The notes under the pieces: model-generated | What the model was told of the DNA's origin: nothing | The model's database searches: none | What the model saw: the letters and a program-made list of their open reading frames with translations, nothing else | Position numbers and translations under genes: made by a program | NCBI GenBank assembly: GCA_959602875.1 | Contig: CAUGVQ010000014.1 | Coordinates: 1-29,447 of the forward strand | Direction of reading: 5' to 3' | DNA: 29,447 nucleotides | DNA from: an uncultured Collinsella sp. | GTDB taxonomy: Bacteria; Actinomycetota; Coriobacteriia; Coriobacteriales; Coriobacteriaceae | In this document: one piece after another, positions 22,318 through 29,447 of the stretch | Layout: every line of letters starts with the position of its first letter | Numbering within the stretch: the stretch's first letter is position 1

Positions 22318-22785
22318 ATGAGCATCAACCGAGTGAACATCTCCGGCAACCTCACCCGCGACCCCGAGGTCCGCATGACCTCCGGCGGCACGCAGGTGCT
22401 TTCGTTCGGCGTGGCGGTCAACGACCGTCGCCGCAACCCGCAGACCGGCGAGTGGGAGGACTACCCCAACTTTGTCGACTGCACCATGTTCGGCTCCCGG
22501 GCGGAGGCCGTGAGCCGCTACCTCGCCAAGGGCAGCAAGGTCGCCATCGAGGGGAAGCTCCGCTACTCCTCGTGGGAGCGCGACGGCCAGCGCCGCAGCA
22601 AGCTCGAGGTCATCGTCGATGAGATCGAGTTCATGAGCCGCGGTCAGCAGGGCCAGCAGGGTCAGGGTGGCTACGCCCCGGCTCCGCAGGCAGGCTACGC
22701 TCCGGCGCCTCAGCCCCAGCAGCCCCAGGCACCCGTCCAGGCTCCGCCTGCGGTGGATGTCTACGATGAGGACATTCCGTTCTAG
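22318..22785 (+). CDS. ssb: Single-stranded DNA-binding protein
   Basis: A 155-residue SSB. Residues 1-~106 are the OB fold: INRVNISGNLTRDPEVRMT, LSFGVAVNDRR, DYPNFVDCTMFGSRAEAVSRYLAKGSKVAIEGKLRYSSW, VIVDEIEF. A Gln/Gly/Pro/Ala-rich linker follows with two GYAPAPQ repeats, then the acidic tip DEDIPF that docks DNA-repair and replication partners. Start ATG 22318 follows gagaggtag. Its place between rpsF and rpsR is the conserved bacterial arrangement and marks it as the essential replicative SSB. Confidence 0.97.
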   Translation: MSINRVNISGNLTRDPEVRMTSGGTQVLSFGVAVNDRRRNPQTGEWEDYPNFVDCTMFGSRAEAVSRYLAKGSKVAIEGKLRYSSWERDGQRRSKLEVIVDEIEFMSRGQQGQQGQGGYAPAPQAGYAPAPQPQQPQAPVQAPPAVDVYDEDIPF

Positions 22786-22882
22786 TATCCGCTCGGCGGA
22801 ATGTCGGTAAGGTAAGGCGGTCGGCAGAGAGCCGCGCCGCAGGCGGAGCGCCCGCGCTTCGCCAGAAGAAAGGTATTTTGAC

Positions 22883-23155
22883 ATGGCTAAGGCTAATGAT
22901 TTTGCAGCACGTCAGCCGCGTCGTAAGTACTGCCAGTTCTGCAAGGAGGGCACTGAGTACATCGACTACAAGGATACTCAGCTCCTCCGTAAGTACATGA
23001 CCGACCGCGGCAAGATCAAGCCGCGTCGCGTCACCGGCGCTTGCACGCAGCATCAGCACGACATCGCGAACGCCATCAAGCGCGCCCGCGAGATGGCCCT
23101 GCTGCCGTACACCGTTCCCGTGGTTTCTTCCCGCGGTGAGCGTCGTCGCGGCTAG
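22883..23155 (+). CDS. rpsR: 30S ribosomal protein S18
   Basis: A 90-residue S18 that binds S6 and 16S rRNA. Conserved core: YIDYKDTQLLRKYMTDRGKIKPRRVTGACTQHQHDIANAIKRAREMALLPYT. It keeps a YCQFC motif (C17, C20) plus C54 and H57, so it is the zinc-ribbon (C+) form of S18. Start ATG 22883 follows agaaagg. The coding sequence sits 97 bp after ssb. Confidence 0.97.
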   Translation: MAKANDFAARQPRRKYCQFCKEGTEYIDYKDTQLLRKYMTDRGKIKPRRVTGACTQHQHDIANAIKRAREMALLPYTVPVVSSRGERRRG

Positions 23156-23179
23156 TGGCGCTTGACTAAAGGAGATCTC

Positions 23180-23713
23180 ATGAAAGTCATTCTTCTTGGT
23201 GAGATCAAGGGCAAGGGTGGCGAAGGCGACGTCGTAGACGTGGCCCAGGGCTACGCCGAGAACTACCTCTTCCCGAAGAAGCTCGCCGTTGCGGCTACCA
23301 AGGGCAACCTCAAGCAGCTCGAGGAGCGCCGCAACAACATCGCTAAGCGCGAGGCTGTCCGTATGGCGGACGCCAACACGCTCAAGGAGACCCTCGAGGG
23401 CAAGCAGGTCACCGTCGACGCCAAGGTTGGCGACGAGGGCATCCTGTTTGGCTCGGTGACCGCCGCTATGATCGCCGACGCGATCAAGGATCAGCTGAAC
23501 GTCGAGGTCGACCGCAAGCGCGTCGAGCTCGGTAAGCCGATCAAGGTTGCCGGCACCCATCAGGTCGACATCTCGCTTTACCGCGAGGTGCGTGCCACGG
23601 TCACGGTTCTCGTGGGCGTGGACGCCGCGGAGGCCGCCGCTGAGGTTGAGGCTGAGACCGAGACCGCTGAGGCCGAGGTCGCCGAGGTTGAGACCGAGGA
23701 GGCCGCCGAGTAG
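23180..23713 (+). CDS. rplI: 50S ribosomal protein L9 with acidic C-terminal tail
   Basis: A 177-residue L9. The N-terminal rRNA-binding domain has the signature MKVILLGEIKGKGGEGDVVDVAQGYAENYLFPKKLA; the long connecting helix spans ~41-75; the C-terminal domain (~76-148) includes DEGILFGSVTAAMIADAI and GTHQVDISLY. About 28 residues of alternating Ala/Glu/Thr/Val (149-177) extend past the usual ~148-residue end. The ATG at 23180 follows AAAGGAG. It closes the ribosomal operon before a strong terminator. Confidence 0.96.
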   Translation: MKVILLGEIKGKGGEGDVVDVAQGYAENYLFPKKLAVAATKGNLKQLEERRNNIAKREAVRMADANTLKETLEGKQVTVDAKVGDEGILFGSVTAAMIADAIKDQLNVEVDRKRVELGKPIKVAGTHQVDISLYREVRATVTVLVGVDAAEAAAEVEAETETAEAEVAEVETEEAAE

Positions 23714-23745
23714 CGAACGCTCTCGGTGAAACTGTTTCTGGTTAG

Positions 23746-23778
23746 AAGGGGCTGCAGCTCTGCGCTGCGGCCCCTTTT
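23746..23778 (+). terminator. Intrinsic terminator of the ribosomal operon
   Basis: aaggggctgcagc (23746-23758) pairs with gctgcggcccctt (23764-23776), one G-T pair, with a short loop and a T4 run ending at 23778. The convergent WYL operon ends just beyond, so it may serve both strands partly. Confidence 0.9.
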
Positions 23779-23817
23779 GCTATGCGCGGTGTCCGTGCGG
23801 TGTGGTGCGGCGGCGTT

Positions 23818-24753
23818 TTACAGGTTGCGAGCGTAGGAGACGAGACCCTCGCGCGCATCGGCGGGGGCGATGATGCGCATGGCTCCGCCGGCAGCGAGCA
23901 CATGGTCGTAAAGCCAGGGTAACGAGCTGGTGCGTACCGTAAAGCGCGTGCTGCCGCCTGCCAGCGGACGTGCCTGCTCAATACCGCTCCATGCGGGGAC
24001 GGGCTTGCCGGGCGCGATCTCGAGCTCGATGGCGATCCCGCTCGCGCGCAGGCTGTCCGCCACAGCGGGGACAGTGCGCGCCGCGCTGCGTGCAGGCTCG
24101 TCGAGGACCTCGACACGGCTGATGCGCTCAAGGCGATAGCGGCGCGGGGCGTTCTTCTCGACATCTTGGGCAAGCAGGTAGGCGCCGTCGCCGGTGACGT
24201 CGATGGAGAGCGGGTCGATTACGCGCTCTCGCGGTGCCGTCTCGCCGTGGGAGCGATAGGAGATGCGGCAGCGTTGCTGGTCTTCAAGAGCGCGCCTAAG
24301 TGCGGGGTAGTGTGCACCAAACGAGGTCGATCCCGCAACGAGGGGAGCGTCGTCACCCGTGCGCGTAAGGGGCAGGAGTGCGCGGCTCAGGCGGTCGCGC
24401 ACGTTGGCATCGAGCGCGAGCGAGCCCATGACGTGCGCCAGAACAGCGCCCTCGCCCAGGCTTAAGCGAAGCGGCGTGAGGTGCGCCCCGTCGCCGGCAA
24501 GCACGATATCGTCATGGTCGCGAAAGATAACCGGGCGAGCACCGCTCTCGCGATCGGCAAGAGCGGAGATGAGCTCGATGGTCTCGTCCAGCTGGGCGTC
24601 TGTGCAAGCAAGCTGGCGAGCCGCCTCATCGGCGGCAATAAGGGAGTCCTCTGTGGAAGAGAGAAGCTCGAGCAGCCGAATGGCCCGGTCAACGCGGGTG
24701 TCGGAGAGGGTAAGTGCGGTGTTGCGCTGCTGCCCGCGCGGCTTACGAGGCAT
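23818..24753 (-). CDS. WYL-domain transcriptional regulator, PafC-like
   Basis: A 311-residue regulator: an N-terminal winged-helix part (~18-100, VDRAIRLLELLSSTEDSLIAADEAARQL), a WYL domain (~160-220; ISYRSHGETAPRERVIDPLSI, with AYLLAQD at the WYL position and RRYRLERISRVEVL) and a C-terminal WCX-like part. ATG 24753 is taken because it overlaps the upstream gene by 11 bases and begins a basic MPRKPRG segment; longer frames run through the neighbour. It pairs with the preceding gene like mycobacterial PafB-PafC, a heterodimeric activator of the DNA-damage response. WYL domains sense nucleic acids, probably single-stranded DNA. No proteasome genes are in the window. Confidence 0.85.
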   Translation of the reverse strand: MPRKPRGQQRNTALTLSDTRVDRAIRLLELLSSTEDSLIAADEAARQLACTDAQLDETIELISALADRESGARPVIFRDHDDIVLAGDGAHLTPLRLSLGEGAVLAHVMGSLALDANVRDRLSRALLPLTRTGDDAPLVAGSTSFGAHYPALRRALEDQQRCRISYRSHGETAPRERVIDPLSIDVTGDGAYLLAQDVEKNAPRRYRLERISRVEVLDEPARSAARTVPAVADSLRASGIAIELEIAPGKPVPAWSGIEQARPLAGGSTRFTVRTSSLPWLYDHVLAAGGAMRIIAPADAREGLVSYARNL

Positions 24754-25789
24754 GTGCGGCCACCGTCCTCTCAATATGCGCGCGCCACGCGTCGACGAGA
24801 GGCTCGGGTCCCTGGGGACGCATGCCATCGTGCGCGTGCGAAAGAGCAAAGGCTGCGGCCGCATCCACGTCGCGCGCTTCCACCGTCCAGCTCCAGGAGC
24901 CGTCGGCCTCGCGCTGGGTGCGCCCGCGTCCGTAGGTGATCGCCTGCACCTCCGCTTCGGTGCGCTCGGCGGGCAGGGTGAACACCGCCGTTGCCGTGGG
25001 GCCATCTGCAAGGTCAAAGGGCAAAAACAGATAGGCTCGGGCGTCGAACCCGTCGGGGATCTCGTAGGGGCGGCCGAGCGCGCCAAGGCGCGCGATGCGG
25101 TCGATGCGAAACGTGCGGACCTCGCCAGATGCACCGTCGAGCGCGGCGATGTAGCCGGCAGACTCATGTGAGAAGATGCCGTACACCGCAATCACGCGCT
25201 CCGATTGTTTGCCGGCGGCATCGGTGTAGCGCATCTTGATCGCTCGGCGGAGCGAGAAGGCAGTCCACAGGGCGTCGGTTATGGCGTCGCGCACGGTGCT
25301 GTCGCGCCCGACCGCTTCGTCTTCAACCGACAGCTCACCCTCCACCGCTTCGAGAGATTCGAGCGCCTTGGTGCGAATCGCCCTCAGCGGCGGCTCGAAC
25401 GGTGAGCCCGGCACGGCGAGGTGCGCGTCGATGGCCGCTACAAGCAGGCGCGCGTCCTCTTCGCGCACGAGGCCGCCGGCGGCAAAGGTGCGCGCGCGGT
25501 CGAGTGCCCATGCGCTCTGTTCGGTTTCGGAGGAGCCGGGGGTCTTAACCTCGGCGATATACACGCCGCGCTCTTCGAGTTTCTCGCGATCGCGTCTGAA
25601 CTTGCGCAGGTCTGAGGCACGGTTGCCCGATCCGTAACCAAGATCGGTGTCAGAGACAATCTCCTCGGTGGCAAGAGGACGCGGTGCGGCGTTGAGCACA
25701 AACAGGAGGTTCAGCAGGCGCTGAGCCGTCTCGTCAACGGGCGTCGGCTCGGGGTCGTCATACGCTTCGGCTGCGTGTCGATCTGCCAT
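24743..25789 (-). CDS. WYL-domain transcriptional regulator, PafB-like
   Basis: A 348-residue regulator. Residues ~20-90 form a winged helix (AQRLLNLLFVLNAAPRPLATEEIV, SDLRKFRRDREKLEERGVYI). Residues ~190-260 form the WYL domain (IKMRYTDAAGKQSERVIAVYGIF, GYIAALD, RTFRIDRIARLGAL). A WCX-like C-terminal region follows. ATG 25789 follows cggagggagg; an upstream in-frame ATG at 25828 lacks such a site. It is the first gene of a two-gene operon, translationally coupled to its PafC-like partner. It is divergent from the M28-like gene, with a shared 234-bp promoter region. Confidence 0.86.
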   Translation of the reverse strand: MADRHAAEAYDDPEPTPVDETAQRLLNLLFVLNAAPRPLATEEIVSDTDLGYGSGNRASDLRKFRRDREKLEERGVYIAEVKTPGSSETEQSAWALDRARTFAAGGLVREEDARLLVAAIDAHLAVPGSPFEPPLRAIRTKALESLEAVEGELSVEDEAVGRDSTVRDAITDALWTAFSLRRAIKMRYTDAAGKQSERVIAVYGIFSHESAGYIAALDGASGEVRTFRIDRIARLGALGRPYEIPDGFDARAYLFLPFDLADGPTATAVFTLPAERTEAEVQAITYGRGRTQREADGSWSWTVEARDVDAAAAFALSHAHDGMRPQGPEPLVDAWRAHIERTVAAHAS

Positions 25790-25947
25790 AGCGGCCTCCC
25801 TCCGTGCGGTTGTGCGGGCAGCGCTCAAGGGCGCTCGCGGCGCCTGTCTCGGTGCCCCATTCTAGACGATGCGCCCGCTGCGGCGCTCGCCATCGCGTTC
25901 TCACCATAACGGGTGGGTCGATAGCTGCAGAAACAGCGAACTCGCGC

Positions 25948-25953
25948 TATACT
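25948..25953 (+). promoter_or_regulatory. -10 element upstream of the M28-like gene
   Basis: TATACT lies 70 bp before the start codon at 26024. The -35 region shows no good match, so a weak or regulated promoter is possible. Confidence 0.4.
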
Positions 25954-26023
25954 TTCGACTACATACGGAGAATGCCTCGCCCCCGGCGGGAGCATCTGAG
26001 AACACAGCGATGCGGAGTCCCCT

Positions 26024-29000
26024 ATGGCTAACGTCCGCCCTTATATCAACCACCTGCTCCAGAGCTCGGGCATCACGCCCGCATGCAGCGAGGAGGAGCG
26101 CCTTGCCGCCGAGGACCTGGCGCAGATTTTCCGCAACCACGGCTTTGAGCCGGAGCTGCAGGAGTTCAGCGCGTCTGGTTCAAAGAAGATCGTGAACGCG
26201 GTCTTGGGCGTGCTCGTCTTTTTGGGCGCCCTGCTCATGGGCATCGGCGGTGCTATCGGCTTCATCGGCATTCTCTTGGCCATTGCCGGCGGCGTGCTCT
26301 TCACGCTCGAACGCATGGGCAAGACATCGCTGTCGAGCATCGGTGCGGCGGGTCTCTCCCAGAACGTGATTGCCTACCACAAGGCGTCCGGCCCGCTTGC
26401 CTCGCCGCGCAACCGCCCTGTTGTGGTGGTCGCCCACTACGACTCTCCGCGCGCCGACCTTCTCTCGCAGATGCCCTACGCGGCGTACCGACCGCTGATC
26501 GTCAAGCTCCTGCCTTACGCCATGCTGGCGCCTGCGGTCATCTCCATCGTTCGCCTGCTGCCGCTTCCGGGCGCCCTTAAGGTTGTCCTCTGGGTCCTCG
26601 CGATCGTTGCTGCGCTGGTGCCGCTCGCTGCCGCCGTTGCCACGTTCGCCAACCGCTTCGTGCTGCCCTACACCTCCGGCGCGGTGTGCAACAAGTCCTC
26701 CGTCGCCGCCATGCTCGGCGTGATGAACGCCGTCGCTCCGTTTAAGGGCGACAAGGAGTTCCCCGCTGACGTTCCGTTCAAGAAGTACATGCGCGAGCAG
26801 CGTCGCGCCGTCGAGGCTGCGGCCCGCGCCGCTGCCGAGGCCGCTGCTGCGGAGGCTGCCGCCAAGGCGGCCAAGCATGGTGAGCCCGTTGAGGGTGTTG
26901 CTGCTGCCGACGTTACCGCTGTCGACGGGGCGCCCGAAGGCGCCGCTGTTGATGCTGCCGAGGTGGCTGAGGCCGCGCTTGGGGCTACGCTCGTTGGTGC
27001 TGCCGCGGGCGCGATTGCCGAGGGCGTCGCCAATGCCGACAAGGCGCCCGAGGCTGAGGCCGACGCCGACGCCGACGCCGACGCGTTTGCAGAGGAGACG
27101 GCAGAGGCCGAGGGTCTCTACGACGATGTTGCCTATGATGAGGCTGACGAGGAGATCTTCGACGAGGCCGAGCAGGCGGATTACGCTGACGAGCCCGTCG
27201 ACGAGGTTGAGGATGAGGCTGCCGCCGAGGAGGGTGAGGCTATCGAGGAGCCGGCAGAGGAGCCTGCCCCTGTGGAGGCTGCCCCCGAGGAGCCCAGCAT
27301 CCTCAACGCCGCCGGCAACTATCGCTTTGGCGAGGAAACCATCCGCTCGCTCGGAATGGTTTCTAAGTCCTGCATCCTTGAGTATGAGGAGCCCGCGGTT
27401 CCCGAGCCTGTGGCGGAGCCCGCTCCCGCGCCCGCTCCTGTTGAGGACGAGGCCGAGCAGGAGGACGAGGCCGAGACGAGCGATTTTGCCGAGGACGAAG
27501 CTGCCGACGAGGCAGACGTCTATGCCGACGCCTACACCGACGACGAGGAAGATTACCTCGACGACGACTACGACGATGATGATTACGACGACTATGAGGA
27601 CGAGGATGAGTACGACGGAGAGTACGACGACCTCGCCTATCAGCCCTCTGCCTACGACGAGGGTAGCCTTGCCCGCTTCGGTGGCCGCGCCGCCGGCATC
27701 GCCGGCGCTCTCTCTGCGGTAAGCGCCGGCGCCGCCCGCTTCTTTGGCGAGGCGCTGGACCGCGGCAAGAGCGCGCTCCAGAACCTCGAAGGCGTGGCGC
27801 ATGACGTCGCCGGCCGCATCAGCTCCGCGGACGATGTTGACGAGGCCGTCGTAGATGAGGAGCAGGGCGCAGACGTGCCCGTCGCTGAGGACGAGGCCGT
27901 TGAGTCCGATATGTCGACGGTCGACCAGCCCACGGTTGCCTACGAGGCGCTCCCGGAGGACATGCCCGCGCTCGACGCCACCGAGACGATCGATATGGCG
28001 AGCGACGCGACTGAGGTCGCGCCCGAGGATGAGGCCGCCGATAGCGAGGCTGCCGACGAGGCCGATGCTGCTGACGCCGATGCTGCCGTCGAGACGGAGC
28101 CCGAGGTTGCCTCCGACGACACTTCTGCCGCTGAGGCGGAGGATGACGGGCAGCCCGCCGAGAAGCCGCTCCTGGGTGCCACGGTTGCTTTTACCGTTCA
28201 GCCCGAGCCGGCTCCCGCCCAGGGCGCTACCGCAGCGTGGACTGCGCCTACCGAGGAGAGCGCGCCTGAGCCGGTCGAGTCCGTCGACTCCCTCATGGCC
28301 GAGATTAATCCTCCGAGCCAGGCGCAGCGCCGTGCTCCGTTTGTCGTAGCGGATCCGCAGCAGCCCTCGCTGAATCAGCCCGTTGTGGCGAGCCGCTCGT
28401 CGCTCTTCGATCTGCCCGATCCTTCCGCGCCCGAGGTCGACCCCTTCGCGCCGCAGAGCGCGACCGGTTCGCTACCCACCATGAAGAGTGCTCAGTCTGC
28501 GCAGACGCCCCGTCGCACGCTCAACGTGATCGACCCGGCCGCCGCAGCGGCTCCGACTCCGGCCACGTCGACCACCGGCGCCTTCGAGGTCATCTCGGCA
28601 GATGCTCCTGTGGTGGGCTATCAGAAAGAGGAGAAGCGTCGCGGCCTTGGCGGGCTTTTCCGCCGCAAGAAGAAGGACGAGCCCTCCATGAGCGAGTATC
28701 TTGGCGTTGAGGATGACTTTGACGCCAAGCGTTCTGGCCGCGATATCGGCTCGTGGGACAACTTCGATGACGACGACTGGAAGGGTGGCGCCACTGGTGC
28801 CGAGGGCGTCGATGCCGATCAGCTGCGTGACGCCGTAACCTCCCTCGGCGACGACGAGCTTCTCGGCCACGACATCTGGTTCGTGGCTACGGGTGCGTCC
28901 GAGTACGACAATGCCGGTATCCAGGCCTTCCTCGCATCTCATCGTGACAAGCTGCGCGGTGTCTTCCTCATCAACCTCGAGTGCGTCGGCTCCGGTCAGG

Positions 29001-29299
29001 TCGCCATGCTTGCGACCGAGGGCGACCGCCGCGTTCTTAAGGGCGACAAGCGCATCATGAACCTGGTCAGCAAGGTCTCCGCTGTCTTCCATCATGAGTT
29101 CGGTGCAGTCGAGATGCCCTATCTTGCCACTGACGCCTATGCGGCAATGAACATGAGCTTGCGTTCGCTTACCATCGCCGGTGTGGACGGTCCGTGCCTC
29201 GCGTGCTCGCACAGCGAGGAGGACCATCCGCTCAACATCGACGTTGACAACATCAACCGTGTCGCCGATGTGGTGACCGAGGTCATTCGCCGCTCGTAG
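26024..29299 (+). CDS. Membrane M28-peptidase-like protein split by a large acidic insertion
   Basis: A 1091-residue protein. Residues ~55-95 and ~155-210 hold hydrophobic membrane segments. Peptidase-family M28 pieces lie on both sides of a ~690-residue low-complexity block. Before it are VVVVAHYDS (H138) and GAVCNKSSVAAMLGVMNAV (220-238). After it are WFVATGASEYDNAGIQAFL (~952-970), FLINLECVGSG (~981-991) and SHSEEDHPLNIDVDNI (~1062). Compared with canonical M28, the bridging Asp is Cys (C222), the first Glu of EE is Ser, and the third-ligand Asp is Glu, so hydrolysis is uncertain. The insertion (~245-930) is Asp/Glu/Ala-rich, with an extreme Asp/Tyr run near 515-545, an Ala/Gly-rich amphipathic part, and a basic GLFRRKKKDE patch near 880. 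Likely an envelope-associated scaffold or protease. Confidence 0.78.
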   Translation: MANVRPYINHLLQSSGITPACSEEERLAAEDLAQIFRNHGFEPELQEFSASGSKKIVNAVLGVLVFLGALLMGIGGAIGFIGILLAIAGGVLFTLERMGKTSLSSIGAAGLSQNVIAYHKASGPLASPRNRPVVVVAHYDSPRADLLSQMPYAAYRPLIVKLLPYAMLAPAVISIVRLLPLPGALKVVLWVLAIVAALVPLAAAVATFANRFVLPYTSGAVCNKSSVAAMLGVMNAVAPFKGDKEFPADVPFKKYMREQRRAVEAAARAAAEAAAAEAAAKAAKHGEPVEGVAAADVTAVDGAPEGAAVDAAEVAEAALGATLVGAAAGAIAEGVANADKAPEAEADADADADAFAEETAEAEGLYDDVAYDEADEEIFDEAEQADYADEPVDEVEDEAAAEEGEAIEEPAEEPAPVEAAPEEPSILNAAGNYRFGEETIRSLGMVSKSCILEYEEPAVPEPVAEPAPAPAPVEDEAEQEDEAETSDFAEDEAADEADVYADAYTDDEEDYLDDDYDDDDYDDYEDEDEYDGEYDDLAYQPSAYDEGSLARFGGRAAGIAGALSAVSAGAARFFGEALDRGKSALQNLEGVAHDVAGRISSADDVDEAVVDEEQGADVPVAEDEAVESDMSTVDQPTVAYEALPEDMPALDATETIDMASDATEVAPEDEAADSEAADEADAADADAAVETEPEVASDDTSAAEAEDDGQPAEKPLLGATVAFTVQPEPAPAQGATAAWTAPTEESAPEPVESVDSLMAEINPPSQAQRRAPFVVADPQQPSLNQPVVASRSSLFDLPDPSAPEVDPFAPQSATGSLPTMKSAQSAQTPRRTLNVIDPAAAAAPTPATSTTGAFEVISADAPVVGYQKEEKRRGLGGLFRRKKKDEPSMSEYLGVEDDFDAKRSGRDIGSWDNFDDDDWKGGATGAEGVDADQLRDAVTSLGDDELLGHDIWFVATGASEYDNAGIQAFLASHRDKLRGVFLINLECVGSGQVAMLATEGDRRVLKGDKRIMNLVSKVSAVFHHEFGAVEMPYLATDAYAAMNMSLRSLTIAGVDGPCLACSHSEEDHPLNIDVDNINRVADVVTEVIRRS
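27059..27082 (+). repeat. Six-base microsatellite in the acidic insertion
   Basis: Four exact copies of gccgac encode alternating Ala-Asp. It is a candidate slippage site within the low-complexity block; changes by whole units keep the frame. Confidence 0.85.
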
Positions 29300-29316
29300 C
29301 GGAGAAAAGAGGCATC

Positions 29317-29447
29317 GTGCTCAGCTACATCAAAAAGCATTGGCTCATCTATCTCATTGGGGCCGCCATCGCTGTCGCGCTCGGCTTCAGCGCCTCCTAC
29401 ATGGTGGGTGTTATGGGATCCACGCCGGTCGCGGTGCGTGAGGAGCG
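29317..29447 (+). CDS. Small membrane-anchored protein, N-terminal part (3' end outside window)
   Basis: A frame opens with GTG at 29317, six bases after ggagaaaagagg and 17 bp after the M28-like gene, and runs off the window. The 43 visible residues begin LSYIKKHWLIYLIGAAIAVALGF, a single hydrophobic segment (about 9-28) after two lysines, followed by SASYMVGVMGSTPVAVREE. This suggests a signal anchor with the remainder outside the membrane. No family is recognisable from this fragment. The close spacing suggests cotranscription with the M28-like gene. Confidence 0.65.
   Translation, partial: MLSYIKKHWLIYLIGAAIAVALGFSASYMVGVMGSTPVAVREE

Noticed and set aside
24754..25191. N-terminal extension of the PafC-like frame
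   Set aside because: It lies entirely inside the PafB-like gene in another frame; the start at 24753 fits operon coupling and family length.
26180..27802. Minus-strand frame (540 codons), Val/Leu/Gly-rich
   Set aside because: It is the antisense reading of the M28-like gene and its acidic repeat region. The apparent hydrophobic runs are the complement of Asp/Glu codons.

Overview
The window looks like chromosomal DNA from a high-GC member of the Coriobacteriia, most likely Collinsella or a close relative. This is an inference from GC-rich, actinobacterial-style coding, a PafB/PafC-like WYL regulator pair, and Ala/Asp/Glu-rich proteins beside an ordinary housekeeping backbone. No replication origin, CRISPR array or transposase is visible. 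Only the first and last genes are cut by the window edges.

Layout. 1-880: the 3' end of ilvE with a terminator, a gene-free stretch holding an inverted repeat, and tRNA-Ser(UGA) on the minus strand. 933-3862: a TadA tRNA-deaminase fused in frame to a glycerate kinase, a minus-strand RelB-type antitoxin / PIN toxin pair, and the SRP RNA (ffs). 3957-6125: purE, a class B sortase with a long basic tail, and a degenerate MoaE-like protein. 6117-7657: a nuclease-like gene bracketed by two 128-bp inverted-repeat modules. 7790-11370: purF, purM and purN. 11452-13636: a CapA-like membrane protein lacking the usual metal ligands, and a small acidic protein with a strong terminator. 13650-18120: a MarR regulator and a heterodimeric ABC exporter, closed by a bidirectional terminator. 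18132-20731 (minus): two tandem esterases and cysE. 20893-21606: a GNAT acetyltransferase and tRNA-Gly(CCC). 21834-23778: the rpsF-ssb-rpsR-rplI operon, with a clear promoter and a probable S6:S18-binding leader. 23818-25789 (minus): the PafB/PafC-like pair. 26024-29447: a large membrane-anchored M28-peptidase-like protein whose catalytic domain is split by about 690 mostly acidic, low-complexity residues, followed by the start of a small membrane protein.

How the parts work together. PurE, PurF, PurM and PurN belong to de novo IMP synthesis, but purE is separated from purF-purM-purN by the sortase, MoaE-like and nuclease-like genes. MarR and the two ABC half-transporters form a standard drug-export-type operon. 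S6, SSB, S18 and L9 form the conserved translation/replication operon. tRNA-Ser, tadA and ffs recall a conserved neighbourhood known from Bacillus, apparently interrupted here by the toxin-antitoxin pair.

The most unusual items are the TadA-glycerate kinase fusion, the nested inverted-repeat cassette around the nuclease-like gene, the interrupted M28 protein and the CapA-like protein without its metal-binding residues.
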